Part shown: positions 57,709 to 64,000 of the stretch, piece by piece
How the letters are laid out: every line of letters begins with the position of its first letter
Numbering within the stretch: the first letter of the stretch is position 1
Origin: Xylanibacter ruminicola
GTDB lineage: Bacteria; Bacteroidota; Bacteroidia; Bacteroidales; Bacteroidaceae
Direction: 5' to 3'
Length of the DNA: 64,000 nt
NCBI GenBank assembly: GCA_015060625.1
Contig: SUYC01000006.1
Span: 62,001-126,000, forward strand
Translations under genes and position numbers: made by a program
Notes under the pieces: model-generated
What the model was told of the DNA's origin: nothing
The model's input: only the letters and a program-made list of their open reading frames with translations
Database searches by the model: none

Positions 57709-60700
57709 ATGGAAGATTTCGTACATCTGCACGTACATACATATTACTCGATTCTCGACGGACAGTCGAGCATCAAAAAGCTTGTAGATAAAGCTATCGG
57801 CGATGGCATGAAGGGTATGGCCATTACCGACCACGGCGACATGTTCGGCATTAAGGAATTTCACGACATCTGCAACGGTGTGAACAAACAGCGTAAAAAA
57901 GACGGACTTGAACCATTCAAACCCATCTTTGGTTGCGAGATGTATGTGGCACGCCGAGGCGACATGATGCTGAAAGAAAGCAAGGAAGACCTGGGTGGAT
58001 ATCACCTGATAGTGCTGGCCAAGAACGAGCATGGCTACAAGAACCTGATTAAACTGGTGAGCAACTCGTGGGTGGATGGTTTCTACAACCGTCCGCGTAC
58101 CGATCACAAACAGCTGGAGAAATATCACGAGGACCTGATTGTGTGCTCGGCCTGTATCGCCGGCGAGGTGCCTGCCAAAATCTTGAAAGGCGACATCGAG
58201 GGAGCACGCAAGGCCATCGAGTGGCATAAGAACCTGTGGGGCGACGACTACTATCTGGAGCTGCAGCGACACGAGGTGACCGACCCGAATATACGTGCCA
58301 ATCGTGAGACCTTCCCTCTGCAGCAGCAGGCCAACAAGGTGCTGATTGAGCTGGCCCGCGAATACGGCGTGAAACTGGTGTGCACCAACGACTCGCACTT
58401 TGTGGACAAGGAGAACGCCGAGGCCCACGACCACCTGCTGTGCCTGGCTACAGGCAAGGATCTGGACGACCCCACACGTATGCTGTACTCAAAGCAGGAG
58501 TGGTTTAAAACCCAGCAGGAGATGAACGACATCTTCAGCGATGTGCCCGAGGCGCTGGCCAACACCGTGGAGATATTAAATAAGGTGGAAACCTACAGTC
58601 TGGATGCCGACCCAATCATGCCGTTCTTCCCCATCCCCGAGAGTTTCGGTACCGAAGAGGAGTGGCGACAGAAGTTCACCGAGCAGCAGCTCTACGACGA
58701 GTTTACCACCGACGAGAACGGACAGAACCCGCTCGACCCCGAAGCCGCCGAGAAGAAAATCAAAAAACTGGGTGGCTACGACAAGATATACCGTATCAAG
58801 TTCGAAGCCGACTATCTGGCCAAACTGGCCTACGAGGGTGCTAAGAAGCGCTATGGCGACCCCATCCCTAACGACGTGGAGGAGCGTGTGAAGTTCGAGC
58901 TCCACATCATGAAAACGATGGGTTTCCCGGGCTACTTCCTGATTGTGCAGGACTTTATCAACTCGGCCCGCGACGAGCTGGGCGTGATGGTGGGACCTGG
59001 TCGTGGATCGGCTGCCGGAAGTGTGGTGGCCTACTGTCTGGGTATCACAAAGATCGACCCGCTGAAATACGACCTGCTGTTTGAGCGTTTCCTGAACCCC
59101 GACCGTATCTCGCTGCCTGATATCGATACCGACTTTGACGACGACGGCCGAGGAAAGGTGCTGAAGTGGGTGATGGATAAGTACGGACATGAGAACTGTG
59201 CACACATCATCACCTACGCATCGATGGCCACCAAAAACTCTATCAAGGACGTGGCGCGCGTGGAGAATGTGCCGCTGGCTATATCCAACGCGCTGTGTAA
59301 GGCCATCCCCGACCGACTGCCCGAGGTGGATGGCAAGACGCCGAAGATGAACCTGACGAATGCCATCAAGGCCGTGCCCGAACTGCAGGAGGCCGAGGCA
59401 TCGACCGACCCGCGCATTGCCAACACCATGAAGTATGCCAAGATGCTGGAGGGCACCGTGCGCGGTACGGGTATCCACGCCTGCGGATTCATCATCTGTC
59501 GCGACCCTATCAGCGACCACGTGCCAGTGTCAACGGCCGACGACCCCGACTTCAAGGGCACCAAGACCAATTGTACACAGTACGACGGACACGTGATTGA
59601 ATCGACGGGACTCATCAAGATGGACTTCCTGGGACTGAAAACCCTGTCGGAGTTGAAAGAGGCCTGCGCCAACATCAAGCGAACACGTGGCATCGACGTG
59701 GATCTCGACACTATCCCCATCGACGACCCCAAGACCTACGAGCTGTATCAGCAAGGTCGCACCATCGGTACCTTCCAGTTCGAGTCGGCAGGTATGCAGA
59801 AATACCTGCGCGAGCTGCACCCAACGGTGTTCGAAGACTTGATTGCCATGAACGCCCTGTATCGCCCAGGACCTATGGACTATATCCCCTCGTTCATCGC
59901 CCGTAAGAACGGCCGCGAGCCAATCACATACGACATCGACTGCATGGAGAAATACCTGAAGGATACCTATGGTATCACGGTATATCAGGAGCAGGTGATG
60001 CTGCTGAGCCGACAGCTGGCCGATTTCACACGAGGCGAGAGTGATGCCCTGCGAAAGGCGATGGGTAAGAAGAAAAAGGATATCGTTGACGCCATGAAGC
60101 CTAAGTTTATCGAGGGAGGCAAGAAGAACGGCCACGACCCGAAGGTGCTGGAGAAGATTTGGGCCGACTGGGAGAAGTTTGCCTCGTATGCGTTCAACAA
60201 ATCGCACGCAGCCTGCTACTCGTGGGTGGCCTATCAGACGGCGTATCTGAAAGCCAACTACCCTGCCGAATACATGGCGGCCATCATGAGCCGACGCCGC
60301 GACCAGATTACCGAAATCACCAAACTGATGGACGAGTGCAAGCAGATGGGTATCGCCACACTGGGTCCGGATGTGAACGAATCATACGAGAAGTTTGGTG
60401 TGAACCACCACGGCGAAATCCGATTCGGACTGGGCGCCATCAAGGGTATGGGCGATTCGGCGGCTCTCTCGATTATCGACGAGCGCGAGAAAAACGGACC
60501 CTACAAGGACATCTACGACTTTGCCCAGCGCGTGAACTTCTCGGCTGTCAACCGCAAGGCTTTCGAGTCGCTGGCGCTGAGTGGCGGTTTCGACTCGTTC
60601 GGTCTCCGTCGCGAGGACTACTTTGCCAAGAACCCCAAGGGCGAGACATTCATCGAGATGCTGTGCCGATACGGCCAGCTGTACCAGCAGGAGATGGCCG

Positions 60701-61440
60701 AGATGAAAAACTCGCTGTTCGGCATGTTTGGCGAGGGCGTAGAGATTGCTCTGCCTCAGCCACCAAAGAACGACATCCGCTGGAGCGACATCGAACGACT
60801 GAACAAAGAGCGCGAGCTGGTAGGTATCTATCTGTCGGCCCATCCGCTCGACGAATATAAGATTATCCTGGACAATCTGTGCAACACCAAATGTGCAGAA
60901 TTGGCAGACATCGCCAAATTGGCAGACCGCGAGGATGTGATACTGGGCGGCATCGTCACAGCACAGAGAACTGGTTTCACCAAAACAGGCAAACCCTACG
61001 GCGTAGTTACCATCGAGGACTTTGAGGGCTCGGGCGAACTGTTTATGATGGGCGAGGAATGGGGCCAGCGCGCCGGTATGTTCACCATCGGTGCATCGGT
61101 GTATATCACAGGTAAGGTGAAGAACCGATTTATGTACAACGAAAAAGGCCCGAAAGACCTGAAGATAGGCGGTGTAGAGTTTCTGCAAACCATCAAGGAG
61201 CGCGCCATCGACCGCATCACCATCTCGATGATGACCGACCAGGTGACCGACGCACTGGTGAACGACCTGACAGAGCTGCTAAACGAGAATCCGGGTAAGA
61301 CCAAACTTTTCTTTCAGCTGCGCGACTCGGCTGGTAAGTACCATGTGCTGCTGCGTAGCAAGCGCGAGGGTATCGATGTGAAGAATAAACTCATCGACTA
61401 CATCAATACACACGACGGATTGGCATACAGTATTAATTAA
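57709..61440 (+). CDS. dnaE: DNA polymerase III alpha subunit
   Basis: 1243 residues; replicative polymerase. PHP domain at the N-terminus (FVHLHVHTYYSILDGQSSIK, GMAITDHGDMFGIKEF). The palm carries the catalytic acids in SLPDIDTDFDDDGRGKVL after VGPGRGSAAGSVVAYCLGIT. The fingers region has YNKSHAACY-like FNKSHAACYSWVAYQTAYLK. An OB domain is near the end (ILGGIVTAQRTGFTKTGKPY). The ATG at 57709 is used, not a TTG 12 nt upstream. Confidence 0.98.
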   Translation: MEDFVHLHVHTYYSILDGQSSIKKLVDKAIGDGMKGMAITDHGDMFGIKEFHDICNGVNKQRKKDGLEPFKPIFGCEMYVARRGDMMLKESKEDLGGYHLIVLAKNEHGYKNLIKLVSNSWVDGFYNRPRTDHKQLEKYHEDLIVCSACIAGEVPAKILKGDIEGARKAIEWHKNLWGDDYYLELQRHEVTDPNIRANRETFPLQQQANKVLIELAREYGVKLVCTNDSHFVDKENAEAHDHLLCLATGKDLDDPTRMLYSKQEWFKTQQEMNDIFSDVPEALANTVEILNKVETYSLDADPIMPFFPIPESFGTEEEWRQKFTEQQLYDEFTTDENGQNPLDPEAAEKKIKKLGGYDKIYRIKFEADYLAKLAYEGAKKRYGDPIPNDVEERVKFELHIMKTMGFPGYFLIVQDFINSARDELGVMVGPGRGSAAGSVVAYCLGITKIDPLKYDLLFERFLNPDRISLPDIDTDFDDDGRGKVLKWVMDKYGHENCAHIITYASMATKNSIKDVARVENVPLAISNALCKAIPDRLPEVDGKTPKMNLTNAIKAVPELQEAEASTDPRIANTMKYAKMLEGTVRGTGIHACGFIICRDPISDHVPVSTADDPDFKGTKTNCTQYDGHVIESTGLIKMDFLGLKTLSELKEACANIKRTRGIDVDLDTIPIDDPKTYELYQQGRTIGTFQFESAGMQKYLRELHPTVFEDLIAMNALYRPGPMDYIPSFIARKNGREPITYDIDCMEKYLKDTYGITVYQEQVMLLSRQLADFTRGESDALRKAMGKKKKDIVDAMKPKFIEGGKKNGHDPKVLEKIWADWEKFASYAFNKSHAACYSWVAYQTAYLKANYPAEYMAAIMSRRRDQITEITKLMDECKQMGIATLGPDVNESYEKFGVNHHGEIRFGLGAIKGMGDSAALSIIDEREKNGPYKDIYDFAQRVNFSAVNRKAFESLALSGGFDSFGLRREDYFAKNPKGETFIEMLCRYGQLYQQEMAEMKNSLFGMFGEGVEIALPQPPKNDIRWSDIERLNKERELVGIYLSAHPLDEYKIILDNLCNTKCAELADIAKLADREDVILGGIVTAQRTGFTKTGKPYGVVTIEDFEGSGELFMMGEEWGQRAGMFTIGASVYITGKVKNRFMYNEKGPKDLKIGGVEFLQTIKERAIDRITISMMTDQVTDALVNDLTELLNENPGKTKLFFQLRDSAGKYHVLLRSKREGIDVKNKLIDYINTHDGLAYSIN

Positions 61441-61503
61441 TGGCACGCAATTTGCTGGTAACAAGATAGTTCACATAATATTCACATAAATAGCAAGATT
61501 AAA

Positions 61504-61818
61504 ATGGAAGTAACAATCACAAAAGAAAACTTTGCAGAGTTGAAGGCCGGTAACCTGCCTTTGGTAGTTGATTTCTGGGCTACTTGGTGCGGTCCCTGCC
61601 GTATGGTGGCTCCCATTATCGAAGAATTGGCCGCCCAGTACGACGGTAAGATCGTGGTTGGCAAGTGCGACGTTGAGGACAACGAAGACCTCGCAACCGA
61701 GTTTGGAATCAGAAACATTCCTACCATTCTGTTCTTCAAGAATGGTGAGGTTGTAGATAAACTGATTGGTGCCCAGTCGAAGCAGAAGTTCGAAGAGAAA
61801 TTCGAAGCTTTGCTGTAA
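61504..61818 (+). CDS. trxA: Thioredoxin
   Basis: 104 residues, cytoplasmic disulfide reductase. Active site WCGPC (28-32) in VVDFWATWCGPCRMVAPIIE, cis-Pro in IRNIPTILFFKNGEVVDKLI. Follows dnaE by 63 nt and could share its transcript. Confidence 0.97.
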   Translation: MEVTITKENFAELKAGNLPLVVDFWATWCGPCRMVAPIIEELAAQYDGKIVVGKCDVEDNEDLATEFGIRNIPTILFFKNGEVVDKLIGAQSKQKFEEKFEALL

Positions 61819-61849
61819 TCTCGACCAGCACCAACACGTATCACTTTAA

Positions 61850-62263
61850 TTAGCCGACGGTAACCACACGGTTGCCGTCGGTTTTTTCTTCTATCGTCAC
61901 CTTAACGGCATCCTCGGGCAGTACCTCCTCAATCAGCTCGGGCCACTCTATCAAGCACAGGCAACCACTGTAGAAGTAGTCCTCGTAGCCCATGTCGTAA
62001 ACTTCCTCAAGCTTCTTAATGCGGTAGAAATCAAAGTGATAGATACTCTCGCCATCGCCCGACGTGTACTCGTTGATGATGGCAAAGGTGGGCGATGTAA
62101 TCACATCCTCTACACCCAAAGCCTCGCAAATGGCCTTGATAAATGTGGTTTTTCCGGCACCCATCTTACCATAAAAGGCAAACACACGACGATCGCCCAT
62201 CTGGGCAATAAACTCTCGGGCGGCTTCCCCGATCTGCTCTAAACTGTTAATCTTAATCTCCAT
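61850..62263 (-). CDS. tsaE: tRNA threonylcarbamoyladenosine biosynthesis ATPase
   Basis: 137 residues; the ATPase of the t6A37 modification complex. Walker A GKMGAGKT (32-39), switch region [31 protein letters not shown] and [19 protein letters not shown] are all present. 13 nt after porX, on the same strand. Confidence 0.95.
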   Translation of the reverse strand: MEIKINSLEQIGEAAREFIAQMGDRRVFAFYGKMGAGKTTFIKAICEALGVEDVITSPTFAIINEYTSGDGESIYHFDFYRIKKLEEVYDMGYEDYFYSGCLCLIEWPELIEEVLPEDAVKVTIEEKTDGNRVVTVG

Positions 62264-62271
62264 AATATATA

Positions 62272-62299
62272 TTTTTTTACCTTTTTACTTTTTTACCTT
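62272..62299. repeat. Family F T-rich word, copy 2 (end of porX)
   Basis: TTTTTTTACCTTTTTACTTT then TTTACCTTT. It matches 344-376 and encodes the last residues of PorX (KGKKVKR-stop). Confidence 0.6.
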
Positions 62300-63851
62300 T
62301 AATCGTAATCAGCGGCACAATCATCTCTTCCATCGAGATGCCACCATGCTGGAACGTGTCGCGATAGTAAGACACATAGTAATTATAATTGTTGGGATAG
62401 GCAAAGAACGAGTCGCCCGTGGCAAACACATAGCTGGTTGACAGATTGGGCTGTGGCAGCATGGCCTTACGCGGGTCCTTAATTACAAACAGGCTCTTAT
62501 CATCGTCGTAACCTAGATTCTTACCCAACTTGTAGCGCAGGTTGGTGTTGGTGTTGCGGTCGCCCACAATCTTCACCGGCTGGGTGCAGCGGATACTGCC
62601 GTGGTCGGTGGTCACTATCACCCGGCAGTCCATCTGCGACAGCTGACGGAAGAAATCACTAATCACCGAATGGCGGAACCACGACAGGGTGATACTGCGG
62701 TAGGCGCTCTCGTTGTTGGCCAGCTCGCGCACCATCTTCGATTCGGTACGGGCATGGCTCAGCATGTCGATAAAGTTAAACACCACCACATTCAGCGGGT
62801 GCTTTTCTATCTGGTGCATCTGCTGCATCAGCTTGTCGGCATCGGCCTGGGTGTTTATCTTGTGATACGAAAAACTCTCCTTGCGGCGATAGCGCTCCAG
62901 GAGGGTGCGTATCAGCGGCTCTTCGTTCAGGTTCTTACCCTCCTCGTCGTCTTCATCCACCCACAAATCGGGGAACAGCTCCTGTATCTTGTTGGGCATC
63001 AGACCGCTAAAGATGGCATTGCGGGCATACTGTGTGGCAGTGGGCAGAATGCTAAAGTACATATCCTCGTCGATATCAAAGTTGGCACTCAGCTCGCCCG
63101 ACAGCACGCGCCACTGGTCGTAGCGGAAATTATCCAGCACCACCAAAAACACCTTCTCGCCCGCATTCAGCAACGGGAACACCTTGTTCTTAAAAATATC
63201 CGGCGATAACATCGGACGGCAAGTCGAACCAGCCCGGCAAGAATCGTCCAACCAATCCAAATAGTTATTTTTCACAAATTTCGCAAAGCCGTTGTTGGCC
63301 TCCTCCTTCTGCATCTGCAGCATCTCGGTCATGGTGCTTTCGGTGGCACTCAGCTCCAGCTCCCAGTGTACCAGGCGCTTGTAAACCTGCACCCAATCCT
63401 GCCACGTACGACAGTCCATAATCTGCATGGCTATCTGCTGAAAGTTCTGCTGATACTGCGTTTGTGTGATTTCGGTTTCAATGGCACGGCGATGGATGTT
63501 CTTCTTCAGCGTGAGCAGTATCTGATTGGGATTGACAGGCTTTATCAGGTAGTCGGCAATCTTCTGCCCGATGGCCTGTTCCATAATGTTCTCCTCCTCG
63601 CTCTTGGTAACCATCACCACGGGGATTGAGGGATTAATCTCCTTGAGCTGGCGCAGGGTTTCGAGACCGCTGATACCAGGCATCTGCTCGTCGAGCAGTA
63701 CCAGATCAAAGTTGCGCTGACGACACAGGTCGATGGCATCGGTACCGTTGCTAACGGTCACGATCTCATAACCTTTCTTCTCAAGGAACATGATGTGTGC
63801 CCTCAGTTGCTCAATCTCGTCATCTACCCAAAGTAGTAATCCGTTTGTCAT
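62277..63851 (-). CDS. porX: PorX-type response regulator with PglZ phosphatase domain
   Basis: 524 residues. Receiver domain 1-120 with D10/D11, phospho-acceptor D54 ([10 protein letters not shown]) and K83 (VTKSEEEN). Helical linker, then a PglZ/alkaline phosphatase-superfamily domain (~200-515: [52 protein letters not shown]). In Porphyromonas PorX works with PorY and SigP to control type IX secretion and has nucleotide-phosphodiesterase activity. The last residues (KGKKVKR) come from a dispersed T-rich repeat. Confidence 0.93.
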   Translation of the reverse strand: MTNGLLLWVDDEIEQLRAHIMFLEKKGYEIVTVSNGTDAIDLCRQRNFDLVLLDEQMPGISGLETLRQLKEINPSIPVVMVTKSEEENIMEQAIGQKIADYLIKPVNPNQILLTLKKNIHRRAIETEITQTQYQQNFQQIAMQIMDCRTWQDWVQVYKRLVHWELELSATESTMTEMLQMQKEEANNGFAKFVKNNYLDWLDDSCRAGSTCRPMLSPDIFKNKVFPLLNAGEKVFLVVLDNFRYDQWRVLSGELSANFDIDEDMYFSILPTATQYARNAIFSGLMPNKIQELFPDLWVDEDDEEGKNLNEEPLIRTLLERYRRKESFSYHKINTQADADKLMQQMHQIEKHPLNVVVFNFIDMLSHARTESKMVRELANNESAYRSITLSWFRHSVISDFFRQLSQMDCRVIVTTDHGSIRCTQPVKIVGDRNTNTNLRYKLGKNLGYDDDKSLFVIKDPRKAMLPQPNLSTSYVFATGDSFFAYPNNYNYYVSYYRDTFQHGGISMEEMIVPLITIKGKKVKR

Positions 63852-63863
63852 ATCTCTTATTGT

Positions 63864-64000
63864 TTACCAGAAATCATCATCAAAGTCCAGCACCTTCTGC
63901 TGCTTCTTCTGCGTGGCTGGCGCAGGCTGCTCAACAGGTTTGGCGGGCAGTTCGTCTTCGATATCGGGCGCATCTACTGCCTCGGGATCTATCAGCAGGT
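63864..64000 (-). CDS. C-terminal fragment of an unidentified protein
   Basis: The last ~45 codons of a gene running in from the right edge. Acidic and Pro/Ala-rich (PDIEDELPAKPVEQPAPATQ) followed by KKQQKVLDFDDDFW-stop. It looks like a disordered tail with a conserved-looking acidic end. 12 nt upstream of porX, same strand. Not identified. Confidence 0.6.
   Translation of the reverse strand, partial: LLIDPEAVDAPDIEDELPAKPVEQPAPATQKKQQKVLDFDDDFW

Noticed and set aside
57622..61188. Several long minus-strand frames opposite dnaE
   Set aside because: They are reverse-frame shadows of a highly conserved GC-rich gene; the translations show no protein-like motifs.

Overview
The window looks like a chromosome segment of a Prevotellaceae-type member of the Bacteroidota (Prevotella/Segatella/Xylanibacter). 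The evidence is three SusC/SusD pairs, a PorX-type regulator, a BT_3928-like protein, 'smalltalk' and HU-like proteins, and Bacteroidota promoters (TTTG, about 19-21 nt, TAnnTTTG) upstream of many genes. No Shine-Dalgarno pattern is obvious. The genus is inferred from style, not from a marker gene.

1-26.3 kb is mostly core and metabolic. It starts with an RND efflux pump (permease fragment plus fusion protein) and a small outer-membrane barrel. A GH89 alpha-N-acetylglucosaminidase is paired with an HGSNAT-like membrane protein, followed by a CCA-adding enzyme and an AGCS symporter. A forward run follows: DUF1599, a BT_3928-like protein, tpiA, a SPOR protein and folE. Then come GH43 plus GH31 glycosidases, tRNA-Lys(TTT), an AI-2E-family permease with tdk, rsmI, a coiled-coil lipoprotein, a PrsW-like protease, and a large peptidase-MA/propeller/barrel protein.

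26.4-33.5 kb is accessory. It holds a PemK/MazF-like toxin-antitoxin pair with a triple hairpin operator. Next is a cassette of smalltalk peptide, HU-like protein, two FQGPM-motif proteins, a Rha/KilAC-type regulator, a GH24 lysozyme, a BT4734/VirE-type P-loop protein and a small basic protein.

33.5-53.5 kb is nutrient uptake. Two SusC/SusD/lipoprotein operons face away from each other with a tyrosine recombinase between them. The first ~290 bp of both susC genes plus ~100 bp upstream form a ~390-bp inverted repeat around a ~1.3-kb core. The core carries the recombinase and one promoter, which points at susC1. That promoter closely matches the one in front of the third, independent susC. The layout predicts a recombinase-driven promoter inversion choosing which operon is expressed. 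The two operons end in copies of one 65-bp terminator-like inverted repeat (64/65 identical). Operon 2 also carries an M6 metalloprotease and no glycosidase is present, so peptides are plausible cargo.

53.6-64 kb is housekeeping: tadA, birA, pyrH, DUF4834, pssA, psd, dnaE, trxA, tsaE, porX and the tail of an unidentified gene.

A second theme is a set of short dispersed repeat 'words' that lie between genes and also inside reading frames (GH89, GH43, GH31, the Rha-like regulator, the BT4734-type protein) or at gene ends (GH89, porX, psd).
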